Origin: an uncultured Prevotella sp.
GTDB lineage: Bacteria > Bacteroidota > Bacteroidia > Bacteroidales > Bacteroidaceae
Length of the DNA: 64,000 nucleotides
NCBI GenBank assembly: GCA_934256705.1
Contig: CAKQPF010000002.1
Span: forward strand, 54,983-118,982
Direction of reading: 5' to 3'
Part shown: positions 35,674 through 43,693 of the stretch, piece by piece
Position numbering within the stretch: position 1 is the stretch's first letter
Layout: each line of letters opens with the position of its first letter
Program-made: the position numbers and the translations under genes
The notes under the pieces: generated by a model
Database searches by the model: none
What the model saw: only the letters and a program-made list of their open reading frames with translations
What the model was told of the DNA's origin: nothing

Positions 35674-38475
35674 TTAAAGCTTATATCTTACTCCCAGCAG
35701 GAAGGTTCTGCCATACTGATAAGTTCCCACGATGGTCTTATCGCTCTTCTGACCCTCATACTCCAGGTTGCTCTTGTTTACGGTCTTCAAGTATCTCTCG
35801 CGCTTGGCATCGAGCAGATTGTTTGCCTTGAAGAAGATGGAGATGCCGTTCTTGAATTGCTTCTCGGCACTCAGGTCGAGACCGAACATCGCCTTGTCCC
35901 ACTGGTCGGCATCCTTGAAAGGAGAAACCAGGGCGAGCTTGGTGCCCGTGAAGGAAGAGGCAAGCTGCGCATTCCAGCCATTCTCAGTATCCTTATATAA
36001 TAAGGAGATGTTGGCGGTATGAGGAGCCTGGTTAACCAGCGGACGGGTCTGGGTTACGCCCGATTTATACTCGGCACTACCCTCCTTGTACTCACGCTTC
36101 GAGGTGGTGATTTCAGAATGGGTGTAAGTATAATTCGCCTTCACTCCGAAGTGGCGGATGTACTTGATGAGGTCGATTTCAAATCCCATGTTCTTGGCAT
36201 TACCCAGGTTATCCGGCATGTAGTAGGCATCGGTTCCGGCGCCAATCTTGCCATCCGATGTTACGAACACCTGCTCGATAGGGTCCTTCAGATACTTATA
36301 GAACACGCCTGCCAAGATCTGCTCGGTCTTGCTTGGAAACCACTCCCAGCGCAGATCGATGTTGTCGATGCGGGCACGCTTCAGGTTTGGATTACCCTTT
36401 TCCTGATACTCCTCGCCCTGAATCTGATAAGGCACTATCTCGTAGAAGCCCGGACGGTTGATGGAGCGATAGTAAGAGAGACGCACGTTCATCTTCTTGG
36501 TTGGCGTCCACTTGATGGATGCCGATGGCAGATAATCCCAGTAGCTCTGCTCGCCCACCTGTCCCATGTTGCGGAAGTGCTGGAGCATGGTGTAAATCTG
36601 GTTGGTATGCTCGGCTCGGAAACCGGCATTCAGTTCGCCCACCTCGCTCTTCAGGGTTACCATGGCGTAGGCTCCGCCGATGTGCTCCTTGGAATCGTAG
36701 TTGAGCTGAGAAGCCTGAGAATAAGGAGTCTTGCAAACCCAATCGATGTTGGCATACTGGTCTATTCCGTTGCCATCCAATCGCTGCGAGATGTCGGCAG
36801 GATTGAAGATGTAAGAATAATATCTGTTGCTGCGTTCCTTTCTGCGATACTGCGCTCCCGCCTTCCAGAGTGCTTCCACATCGTTGGCGAAGTGGGTATC
36901 GTAAGAGAGGTTGATGTACCCCGCCCAGTCGGTATCCTTGTTGTGCTGGAATCGGCGCTCGGCACTCTTAGGCAGGGTCTTGGTGATGTTCTTGTCGCCC
37001 ACCCAGATGGAACCCGAAACGGCATCGCCACCATTCTCGACTTTTCTGCTCACGGTATTCGTCAGGGTGACGTAAGTTCTATCCGGATCTTCCTCCTTAG
37101 CCTGCGAGAATACACCCGACCAATCTACGGTAAAATCCTTGGTAAGATAATGCGTACCCTTCAGATTGGTGGCAAAGATGCTCTGGGTGGTTGAAAGAGA
37201 GCGCACCTCATCGTCCTGGGTGTAGCTGTCGGCTCCGATGTATTCGGTGTTGACGCTATTGTTGTATCTGGTGCCCTTGGAGTTGGTGCGCACATACATG
37301 TTGTACCATTCCAGCTTGTGGCCAGGCAGGGCTAAGTCGAACTTGGCATGAGCACCCGCAGTAAGGTCGTGGATGCTATAGTAGCGATGCTGCAGATTGG
37401 AAATGTACATGGCCTGCTCGCCCGAAGCCATCTTTACGGAATTGTAGGTGCGCTCGGTGCCACGGAAAACATTCTGCACACTTCCGGCAAGCATCACGCC
37501 CAGGCGGTCGTTCCAGAAGCGGTTGCCGATGCTCAAGCCTCCTATAAAATTAGGAGATGGCATGGAATGGCTCTTCAACTGAACGGGACCGTTCTTGAAA
37601 TCGCTCATCTGCGCCTTGTAGTCTTTTCCGAAAGCCTCGTAAGGAGATTTCTTTGTATAATCAGAGCGGTTGCTGATAAGATAATTCCTGCCATCCTTCC
37701 AGAAATAATCACTTGCTCCGATGGCAGCATTCGCCTGAATCTGGAAGCGGGATGGGGCATCCTTCATCACCATATCCACCACGCCGCCGGCTGCATCGCC
37801 TTCCATATCGGCAGTCAGAGACTTGGAAACCACGAGGCGGTCCATCAGATCTGAAGGGAAGATATTCAATGGGATGTAACGGTTTTTATCATCCGGACTA
37901 GGAATCTTCACGCCGTTCACCAGGGTGTAGTTGTACCGCTTGTCCATGCCTCGGAGGATGGCGTAGGAAGCTTCGCCCGATGCATCACGCTCCATGGTTA
38001 CACCTGATACTCGCTGCAGAACGCTCGCCACGTTGACATCAGGCGAAAGCTGGATGCTCTGCTGGCTCATCACGTTGAGCACGTTGCCGGCATTCTTCAC
38101 GGTTTCTATGGCGCTGCGGTCGCTGCGGTATTCACGATGACCGGTAACCACCACTTCGCCCAACTGCTTCAGGTCTTCATCCATCGGAATATCCACCTTG
38201 TTTTTCTTAGCTACATCCACTACCATCTCCCTAGTCTTGTACGACATGTAGGAAACGATGATGGTAAACTTGCCTTTATCAGGCAATTCATGCAGGGTGA
38301 AAGTACCATCAAGTCCGGTGGTGGTACTCACGTTGGGCAGCTCCTTTACCCGGATTACGGTTCCGATGAGGGGTTCGCCCGTTTTGTTATCCTTAACAAT
38401 ACCATCCAGCGTGTGTGCCTGGATGGCGGAAGTTGCAGCGGCAAGAAGTGCCGCACTCAGTAAGAATCTTTTCAT
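35674..38475 (-). CDS. TonB-dependent receptor with N-terminal carboxypeptidase-like domain
   Basis: A 933-residue outer-membrane receptor: signal peptide (MKRFLLSAALLAAATSAIQA), carboxypeptidase-regulatory-like domain (LDGIVKDNKTGEPLIGTVIR), TonB-box-like segment LGEVVVTGHREYRSDRSAIE, a plug with SPDVNVASVLQRVSGVTMER and ILRGMDKRYNYTLVNGVKIP, and a barrel ending YQYGRTFLLGVRYKL. The plug type resembles the TonB-Xanth-Caul class rather than SusC, and no SusD is present. It lies between a secreted phosphatase gene (67 bases upstream) and a beta-helix lipoprotein (26 bases downstream), so it may import the product of the phosphatase or a phosphorylated compound. Substrate not determined. Confidence 0.9.
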   Translation of the reverse strand: MKRFLLSAALLAAATSAIQAHTLDGIVKDNKTGEPLIGTVIRVKELPNVSTTTGLDGTFTLHELPDKGKFTIIVSYMSYKTREMVVDVAKKNKVDIPMDEDLKQLGEVVVTGHREYRSDRSAIETVKNAGNVLNVMSQQSIQLSPDVNVASVLQRVSGVTMERDASGEASYAILRGMDKRYNYTLVNGVKIPSPDDKNRYIPLNIFPSDLMDRLVVSKSLTADMEGDAAGGVVDMVMKDAPSRFQIQANAAIGASDYFWKDGRNYLISNRSDYTKKSPYEAFGKDYKAQMSDFKNGPVQLKSHSMPSPNFIGGLSIGNRFWNDRLGVMLAGSVQNVFRGTERTYNSVKMASGEQAMYISNLQHRYYSIHDLTAGAHAKFDLALPGHKLEWYNMYVRTNSKGTRYNNSVNTEYIGADSYTQDDEVRSLSTTQSIFATNLKGTHYLTKDFTVDWSGVFSQAKEEDPDRTYVTLTNTVSRKVENGGDAVSGSIWVGDKNITKTLPKSAERRFQHNKDTDWAGYINLSYDTHFANDVEALWKAGAQYRRKERSNRYYSYIFNPADISQRLDGNGIDQYANIDWVCKTPYSQASQLNYDSKEHIGGAYAMVTLKSEVGELNAGFRAEHTNQIYTMLQHFRNMGQVGEQSYWDYLPSASIKWTPTKKMNVRLSYYRSINRPGFYEIVPYQIQGEEYQEKGNPNLKRARIDNIDLRWEWFPSKTEQILAGVFYKYLKDPIEQVFVTSDGKIGAGTDAYYMPDNLGNAKNMGFEIDLIKYIRHFGVKANYTYTHSEITTSKREYKEGSAEYKSGVTQTRPLVNQAPHTANISLLYKDTENGWNAQLASSFTGTKLALVSPFKDADQWDKAMFGLDLSAEKQFKNGISIFFKANNLLDAKRERYLKTVNKSNLEYEGQKSDKTIVGTYQYGRTFLLGVRYKL

Positions 38476-38502
38476 CTATATCGCTATTGAATTCTTCACT
38501 TA

Positions 38503-38556
38503 CTCTTCACTTACTCTTTGCTCTTCACTTACTCTTTGCTCTTCACTTACTCTTTG
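38503..38556 (-). repeat. 18-base tandem repeat over the phosphatase stop codon
   Basis: Three exact copies of CTCTTCACTTACTCTTTG (plus strand). The copy nearest the phosphatase gene contains its last codons and its TGA (38543-38545), so the repeat grew from the gene end into the intergenic gap. Confidence 0.85.
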
Positions 38557-39613
38557 TAATCGTGTGGATGATTTTTCCATCCTTGTCAATCATCGACATT
38601 CTGAGCTGCTTCTTATCTGCTGTAAATACAGAGAAACCATCGGCAGGACTGCAGAACACGGTGCCATCGATAGGCTTCACAGGACGAGCCAGAGATGAAG
38701 AGGAATTGACTACGTAGTCGATGTTATCGCCCTTCTTCTGGATGTGCTGGAAGTTGTGGATGTGACCGCAGGCATAAATCGCCACATTATTATATTTATG
38801 GAGGATAGGAAGGAGGCGCTTCTGCATGTCGAGACGCTCATTCTCCTTCTTCGTGGTGTAGGCGTAGATAGGATGATGGCCTACCACGATGACCCAATCT
38901 TCCTTGGCATTCTTCAGAGTTTCGTCGAGCCAGGAGAGCTGAGCCTCAGCATCCTGCTTGCAGGCATCAGGATAGATTTCCGGATTCTTGCGATAGGAAT
39001 CGATGAGGGGTGTGGTGTCGAGGAAGATGACGCGCACGGTGGTTCCCTTGTGGTCGAACACCTTGGTGTAATATTTGGCTGGCATCATCCAGCGGCGGCT
39101 CACCTTGCCGTAGTCCATAAAAGCCTTAGTATTACCACGATACTCATGGTTGCCACAAACCGGGAACCAGTCGAGCATCAGGTCGGGATGAGAATAAACC
39201 CATTCGTAATTGGTAAGCCACAGAGGGTCCTGGGTAGAAGCCACACCATTGAAATGGTGGATGTCGCCCACGGCAAGTACACATTCCGGATCTACCGTAC
39301 CCGCCATCTCGCCCATCAGTTCGGCGATAGACTTCTGGTCGTAGTAGCCATTGCGTCCCATATCATTGGTCATGTAGAGGGTGATTTCACCCTTCAGTTT
39401 CTGCCATTCAGCAGCATTCACCTTCCAGTTAGGATTCTGCGGAATGGCGGTTGCTGCACTCTGAGAGCAGGTTGTTAATGCTGCGTTTTGCGCCTGTGCA
39501 GCCAAGCCTCCACCCAACAATAAAGCCGAAGCCAAAACTACAGTAGCTACTCTACCTTTCATCATAGCAAAGCCATTCATGCTGCTACGCTTACCCGATA
39601 CTTTCTTTTCCAT
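38543..39613 (-). CDS. Secreted calcineurin-like metallophosphatase
   Basis: A 356-residue metallophosphoesterase of the purple-acid/tartrate-resistant phosphatase type. Metal-binding motifs in order: TNDMGRNGYYDQ, AVGDIHHFNG (GDxHH), VCGNHEYRG (GNHE), VVGHHPIYAY (GHHP) and YACGHIHNFQ (GHxH), all at usual spacing. A signal peptide lies at MKGRVATVVLASALLLGGGLAAQAQ; the start at 39613 gives 17 extra residues with basic character, and 39562 is an equally good start. It is the first gene of an operon with the TonB-dependent receptor and beta-helix lipoprotein. A -7 box with a Pho-box-like direct repeat just upstream (39699-39733) suggests phosphate regulation. Likely releases phosphate from organic phosphate at the cell surface. 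Confidence 0.85.
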   Translation of the reverse strand: MEKKVSGKRSSMNGFAMMKGRVATVVLASALLLGGGLAAQAQNAALTTCSQSAATAIPQNPNWKVNAAEWQKLKGEITLYMTNDMGRNGYYDQKSIAELMGEMAGTVDPECVLAVGDIHHFNGVASTQDPLWLTNYEWVYSHPDLMLDWFPVCGNHEYRGNTKAFMDYGKVSRRWMMPAKYYTKVFDHKGTTVRVIFLDTTPLIDSYRKNPEIYPDACKQDAEAQLSWLDETLKNAKEDWVIVVGHHPIYAYTTKKENERLDMQKRLLPILHKYNNVAIYACGHIHNFQHIQKKGDNIDYVVNSSSSLARPVKPIDGTVFCSPADGFSVFTADKKQLRMSMIDKDGKIIHTITKSK

Positions 39614-39698
39614 TTTTCTTTATCTTACTATAATATATTTTATTAAATGTTGATGATACCTTTCCCCTTTCGGGGTGGTACCTGTTAAATTTCGGGTG

Positions 39699-39733
39699 CA
39701 AAGGTAGGGATATAATGTGTCAAAAGGGTTACA
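39699..39733 (-). promoter_or_regulatory. Promoter of the phosphatase operon with Pho-box-like repeat
   Basis: On the minus strand TGTAACC-CTTT-TGACACA (39733-39716), two 7-base half-sites spaced like a Pho box, lies nine bases upstream of TACCTTTG (39706-39699), taking the place of a -33 element. The -7 match is clear; the activator site is an inference. The rest of the gap to 40079 holds nothing recognisable except AT-rich DNA and a few GTTGTTTAGT octads. Confidence 0.45.
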
Positions 39734-40079
39734 AGGATTTTAATTAGCAGTTAAAAGAGTACTACATTCTTATTACAGGGAATCTCCCCCAATGCTTTTA
39801 GGGAAAAACATACATATCAGTTTATGGTTTTCCCTTTGCTTTTTTCAGCTATTCTATTGTCACGAGGACAGGTCAATGACATCATTCCTAAGCGTAACAA
39901 ATAACAGATAACAGTTAACATTTTTGCGTTTCAAAGCGTGACAATATAACAGTATTACATAGTTGTTTTGTTATCTGGTTGTTTAGTCGTTTGTCATGTT
40001 AATACATCCAATGTTATAAAACACAACAATCGAGCAGAAAGTATCTATTATTTTCTCAAATCCGCAACTGTTTCAATAA

Positions 40080-40475
40080 TTGAGCTATACCACTTTCGAA
40101 TATAGCAACTTCAAACTGAGCAGTCAGGAAGCAGACATCAACGGCAACCAAGAAGCAACGGAATGGCAGAATGGGAAAAAGATAACAGCCACTGTCACCG
40201 TAGAAAACACAGGAGCCCGCGATGCCGATGAAGTAGTGCAACTCTATATTCGTGATATGGTGGCAAGTATCTCTCGCCCTGTAAAGGAATTAAAAGGCTT
40301 CCAGCGCATCCACCTCGTAGCTGGAGAAAGCAAAGAAGTACGTTTTGAAATCACACCAGATATGCTCAAATTCTACAATATAGAATTGAAACACGTGATA
40401 GAACCTGGCGACTTCCAAATCATGGTAGGAGCTAACAGCAGAGAAGTCGATACTTTGAACTTCACAGTAAAATAA
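40080..40475 (+). pseudogene. Duplicated 3' fragment of bglX (fibronectin-III-like domain only)
   Basis: 396 bases nearly identical to 33539-33934, the end of the complete bglX gene; I count five substitutions, clustered near the two ends (around 40123-40128 and 40448-40466). The reading frame is intact to the stop, giving the last 131 residues, but there is no start codon other than TTG, no signal and no catalytic domain. The similarity begins abruptly at TTGAGCTATACC and ends at the stop codon. Together with the full gene it brackets 6.1 kb containing the phosphatase operon. Confidence 0.92.
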
Positions 40476-40489
40476 AAAAAGACAACAAA

Positions 40490-40931
40490 AAAATAGCTAA
40501 GCGACTGTTATGCAGTGCTTAGCTATTATCTTTTATGTCTTTAAGTGAACCATAATAGACTTTTGGTTGTCGGTTATTGGTTATTGGTTGTCGGTTGTTG
40601 GTTGTCGGTTGGTACTGTCTTCCAGACAGCCGTCCCCTCCTTATTTATAATCCCGAGACTTCGTCCCGGGTTACTCTCGCTCTGCTCGGTATTGTCTTCC
40701 AGACAAACCTTATTGCGTCGATTGTTGGTTATTGGTTGTCGGTTGGTACTGTCTTCCAGACAGCCGTCCCCTCCTTGTTTATAATCCCGAGACTTCGTCC
40801 CGGGTTACTCTCGCTCTGCTCGGTATAGGCTTCCAGCCTAATCTCCTTGTTTATTTGTGATAGTGGGTTAGTATGTCTTTTTAATAGCAACTCACCAACT
40901 GCCACCCACATTATTTATATAAATGTGCAAG
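40490..40931. repeat. Left inverted repeat of the ZIP/ogt cassette
   Basis: Begins with the hairpin AATAGCTAAGC...GCTTAGCTATT (terminator-like, directly after the bglX fragment), then GGTTGTC/GGTTATT heptads (from 40564), two GTACTGTC elements (40610-40705 and 40744-40840), and a unique stretch to ATTTATATAAATGTGCAAG. The same blocks occur inverted at 42919-43232, with one GTACTGTC element instead of two. Confidence 0.88.
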
Positions 40932-41012
40932 AATTTTTGAACATTGTGGTCTAATGACCGATTTGGGTTTAAAACCTTATTTTTAGGTATTGCCAAAGTC
41001 GTAACATTATTG

Positions 41013-41031
41013 TATCTTTGCATTATCTTTG
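41013..41031 (+). promoter_or_regulatory. Two overlapping -7 boxes before the ZIP gene
   Basis: TATCTTTG at 41013-41020 and again at 41024-41031; ATG at 41056. A weak ATTG lies at 40989-40992, about 20 bases upstream of the first. Confidence 0.55.
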
Positions 41032-41055
41032 TATCATTATAAATAAAAGTAAATT

Positions 41056-41844
41056 ATGAAAGTAACAACAATATTGATTATCGGCCTCCTATTGCCGCTA
41101 TTAGGCACAATGATTGGTTCTGCATTCGTATTCATGATGAAAAACAAAATGTCGGCACATCTACAAAAGTCGCTATTAGGTTTTGCATCAGGCGTAATGG
41201 TGGCAGCCTCTGTATGGTCGTTGCTTATTCCTGCTATGGAGATGAAGGCCGATAGCGGAGCGTGGTCGGTAATGCCTGCTGCAGTTGGCTTTCTTTTAGG
41301 TATAGGCTTTTTGCTGCTTATCGATGAACTAACTCCTCACCTTCATATTGGTACCGACAAGCCTGAGGGTTTACGCTCGCATCTATCCAAAACTGCCATG
41401 CTTGCTCTTGCTGTAACAATCCACAATTTGCCTGAAGGAATGGCAGTAGGCGTGGTGTTTGCAGGAGCTGAGAATGGAGCTGCTCAGATTTCGTTAGCTG
41501 CTGCCATTTCTGTATCTTTGGGTATTGCCATACAGAATATTCCAGAAGGAGCAATCATCTCTATGCCTATGCGTGCAGCTGGCAACAGCCGTTGGAAATC
41601 TTTTATGATAGGCTCGCTTAGTGGTGTAGTCGAGCCAATAGGTGCCTTAGCCGTTATATTACTTGTCTCAATTCTTATGCCCGCCCTTCCCTACATGCTT
41701 GCCTTTGCTGCTGGTGCCATGTTCTATGTGGTAGTAGAAGAACTCATTCCGGAAGCTTCAAGTGGTCAGCATAGCAACCTTAGCACCATCGGTTTCGCCA
41801 TCGGCTTTGTGCTCATGATGGTGCTCGATGTAGTAATGGGATAG
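41056..41844 (+). CDS. ZIP-family divalent metal transporter
   Basis: A 262-residue inner-membrane protein with eight hydrophobic segments. The metal-binding signatures are complete: HNLPEGMAVGVVFAG in TM4 and QNIPEGAIISMPM in TM5, as in ZupT-like importers of zinc, iron or manganese. Segment VVVEELIPEASSGQHSNLST near the C-terminus is also typical. It has its own promoter and is followed after 10 bases by ogt, forming an operon inside the inverted-repeat cassette. Codon use is AT-rich relative to the host core genes. Confidence 0.93.
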   Translation: MKVTTILIIGLLLPLLGTMIGSAFVFMMKNKMSAHLQKSLLGFASGVMVAASVWSLLIPAMEMKADSGAWSVMPAAVGFLLGIGFLLLIDELTPHLHIGTDKPEGLRSHLSKTAMLALAVTIHNLPEGMAVGVVFAGAENGAAQISLAAAISVSLGIAIQNIPEGAIISMPMRAAGNSRWKSFMIGSLSGVVEPIGALAVILLVSILMPALPYMLAFAAGAMFYVVVEELIPEASSGQHSNLSTIGFAIGFVLMMVLDVVMG

Positions 41845-41854
41845 TAAATAGTAT

Positions 41855-42367
41855 ATGAATAAAATAATCAACATCCAACACTACTTCTCTCCATGTGGCG
41901 AGCTTGCCTTGGCTTCTTATGCTGATAAACTATGCCTTTGCGATTGGAGCGATAATCCATGTACTGAGCGTAATAAACTTCGACTTGAGAGATATTTTAA
42001 AGCCTCTTTTAAGGCCGAGACCTCCTCTGTCTTGGAAGAAGCCAAAAGGCAACTTGATGGATACTTCGCAGGCAATCGCAAGGCTTTCACTATTCCGTTG
42101 CATTTGGTAGGCACGGATTTTCAACAGCAAGCATGGAACGAATTGCTGAATATTCCATACGGAGCGACAACAAGTTATAAGGAAATAGCTCAAAACATCG
42201 GCAAACCTAAAGCTGTAAGAGCCGTGGCAGGAGCAATAGGAGCCAACGGCATCAGCATTCTAATCCCTTGTCATCGTGTCATAGGTAGCGATAAATCCCT
42301 TACTGGCTATGCAGGAGGATTGAAGGCTAAGAAAATGTTGCTGCAAATAGAGACGCAAATAAAATAA
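41855..42367 (+). CDS. ogt: Methylated-DNA-protein-cysteine methyltransferase
   Basis: A 170-residue O6-alkylguanine-DNA alkyltransferase. The acceptor cysteine is C139 in ILIPCHRVIGSDKSLTGYAGGL, preceded by the DNA-binding helix region YGATTSYKEIAQNIGKPKAVRAVAGAIG. The N-terminal part is the usual degenerate RNase H-like domain. The protein repairs O6-methylguanine and O4-methylthymine by irreversible self-methylation. The ATG is 10 bases after the ZIP stop, so the two are probably co-transcribed. Confidence 0.95.
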   Translation: MNKIINIQHYFSPCGELALASYADKLCLCDWSDNPCTERNKLRLERYFKASFKAETSSVLEEAKRQLDGYFAGNRKAFTIPLHLVGTDFQQQAWNELLNIPYGATTSYKEIAQNIGKPKAVRAVAGAIGANGISILIPCHRVIGSDKSLTGYAGGLKAKKMLLQIETQIK

Positions 42368-42374
42368 AAATCAT

Positions 42375-42382
42375 TACCTTTG
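42375..42382 (+). promoter_or_regulatory. -7 box before the truncated flavodoxin-like gene
   Basis: TACCTTTG, 30 bases before the ATG at 42413; no -33 TTTG visible. Confidence 0.45.
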
Positions 42383-42412
42383 CATCTGTAAATAACATAT
42401 AGGACTATCATT

Positions 42413-42577
42413 ATGAATATACATCAAATCACATTCAGTCCAACAGGCGGTACTCGACGTGTTAGCGAATTGCTATGCAAAGGTATCGATGCCGACAGCA
42501 ATATTACTGAACTCTGCATTAAACAGAAGAACTTGAAATATCCAACTATTAATGCTGACGACTTGGTAGTTAAATGA
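42413..42577 (+). pseudogene. Truncated EFR1-type flavodoxin/ferredoxin N-terminus
   Basis: 54 codons beginning MNIHQITFSPTGGTRRVSEL, the phosphate-binding loop (SPTGGT) and first helix of a flavodoxin-like domain as in EFR1-family ferredoxin proteins, then a stop at 42575. The rest of the flavodoxin fold and both 4Fe-4S motifs are missing, and 28 bases later another gene starts. It looks like the stump left by a deletion; a functional 54-residue protein is unlikely. Confidence 0.75.
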
Positions 42578-42605
42578 GCTTTTCATATAATAAAAACATA
42601 AAGCA

Positions 42606-42875
42606 ATGAATCAGTTTATAAGAAAGCCAAAATCATGGGCAACATTATCGCTCATGCTAATCATATTTTCCTTGTTTTGCCTAACATCATGCAAGGTAAT
42701 AAAAGATGTAGCAAAAGAATCGCTAATAGAATCTATTACCGACCCTAAAACAGGCACCCAAGTATTCGTAAAAGATTACGATACTGACCCTTATGCTATA
42801 AATGTTGGAAGAATTATTAAAGCAAGAAAGGAAGCGAAAAAGAAAAAGGTCAAAGAGATACTGGATGAATATTAA
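42606..42875 (+). CDS. Small predicted lipoprotein of unknown function
   Basis: An 89-residue protein with a membrane-like signal and lipobox (SLFCLTSCKVIKD, lipid cysteine about residue 30), followed by a short mature part that ends in a strongly basic helix (KARKEAKKKKVKEILDEY). I do not recognise the family. It follows the truncated flavodoxin-like gene by 28 bases and is followed by a hairpin (AAACCCAAATC / GATTTGGGTTAA, about 42883-42915). It is the last gene of the inverted-repeat cassette. Confidence 0.65.
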   Translation: MNQFIRKPKSWATLSLMLIIFSLFCLTSCKVIKDVAKESLIESITDPKTGTQVFVKDYDTDPYAINVGRIIKARKEAKKKKVKEILDEY

Positions 42876-42918
42876 ACCCAAATCTGTTTAGGCTCTAATG
42901 ACCGATTTGGGTTAAATG

Positions 42919-43232
42919 CTTGCACATTTATATAAATAATGTGGGTGGCAGTTGGTGAGTTGCTATTAAAAAGACATACTAACCCACTATCACAAATAAA
43001 CAAGGAGATTAGGCTGGAAGCCTATACCGAGCAGAGCGAGAGTAACCCGGGACGAAGTCTCGGGATTATAAATAAGGAGGGAACGGCTGTCTGGAAGACA
43101 GTACCAACCGACTACCAAAACCAACAACCGACAACCAACAACCGACAACCAACAACCAAAAGTTTATTTTGGTTCACTTAAAGACATAAAAAATAATAGC
43201 TAAGCACTGCATAACAGTCGCTTAGCTATTAT
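42919..43232. repeat. Right inverted repeat of the ZIP/ogt cassette
   Basis: Inverse of 40490-40931, missing one GTACTGTC element: CTTGCACATTTATATAAAT, AGGCTGGAAGCCTATACC, one GTACTGTC element (43011-43105), AACCGAC/AACCAAC heptads (43106-43162) and the outer hairpin GCTAAGC...GCTTAGC. It stops seven bases short of the 3' end of tRNA-Leu; on the minus strand the outer hairpin with its T-run serves as the tRNA terminator. Confidence 0.88.
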
Positions 43233-43238
43233 CTTATG

Positions 43239-43320
43239 TACCCAGAGCGGGGGTCGAACCCGCACGCCTTTCAGCATCGGTGTTTGAGACCGACTTGTCT
43301 ACCGATTCCAACATCTGGGC
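43239..43320 (-). tRNA. tRNA-Leu (anticodon CAA)
   Basis: 82-base class II tRNA on the minus strand: acceptor GCCCAGA/TCTGGGT, anticodon arm TCGGT-CTCAAAC-ACCGA with anticodon CAA, T-arm GCGGG-TTCGACC-CCCGC, discriminator A; CCA is not encoded. Identical in sequence to the tRNA at 51563-51644. Upstream on the minus strand is TACCTTTG (43353-43346 region) as promoter. Confidence 0.95.
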
Positions 43321-43428
43321 TTGTCGTTTTGACAATTTCGGGTGCAAAGGTAAGGTTTTTTTCCGTTTTTCCAAATAAAAATCGAAAAAACAATGACTTA
43401 CCACCCTTTTTTCGTAACTTTGCACGCC
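43321..43428. repeat. tRNA-Leu upstream region, inverted duplicate of 51453-51562
   Basis: Aligns with 51453-51562 in reverse with only a few differences. It contains the tRNA promoter (minus strand) and a divergent TAACTTTG box (43415-43422, plus strand) that corresponds to the potA operon box on the other side. Here the plus-strand box faces the ATPase gene but no gene begins close to it. Confidence 0.85.
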
Positions 43429-43484
43429 CAAAAACTTCATTTGATATGAAGAATGGCTGACGCCGTTGCGATTTCTAACTAACG

Positions 43485-43580
43485 TCAGCCGATAACGCGG
43501 CTGACACGGTGGCTCTTCTTCTTTAGTGAAAAGTGAAGAGTGAAGAGTGAAAAGTGAAAAATCGCGCTGACGCACTTGGG
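43485..43580 (-). repeat. CGTTAT hairpin (copy 10) plus TTCAC heptad element
   Basis: Minus strand: heptad element with GCGTCAGCGCG core (43580-43525), then GAGCCACCGTG, stem TCAGCCG, loop CGTTAT, stem CGGCTGA (43504-43485). In sense orientation the next minus-strand gene is the tRNA, so this copy has no adjacent protein start. Octads of the ACAACAAGACAACTAA kind follow at 43594-43695. Confidence 0.78.
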
Positions 43581-43693
43581 GACTTCTTGCAAACAACAAG
43601 ACAACTAAACAACAAGACAACAAGACAACTAAACAACAAGACAACTAAACAACAAGACAACAAGACAACAAGACAACTAACAACTAAACAACA

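Noticed and set aside
36019..37194. 391-codon open frame on the plus strand, antisense to the TonB-dependent receptor
   Set aside because: It mirrors the codon pattern of the receptor gene, has no signal or family resemblance and no promoter. The minus-strand frame is a complete recognisable protein.
40080..40475. 131-codon frame as an independent fibronectin-like protein gene
   Set aside because: It is nearly identical to the end of bglX, starts abruptly without start codon or promoter, and is better explained as a duplicated fragment.
40545..40828. Overlapping 79-83-codon frames in the left cassette repeat
   Set aside because: These are translations of the heptads and GTACTGTC elements, repeated in frame because of the repeat structure.
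43239..43320. Search for a tRNA 3'-end copy near 30.9-31.5 kb as an integration border
   Set aside because: No match to the TTCGACCCCCGC segment or the acceptor stem was found on the left side, so a classical tRNA-site integrase event is not supported.
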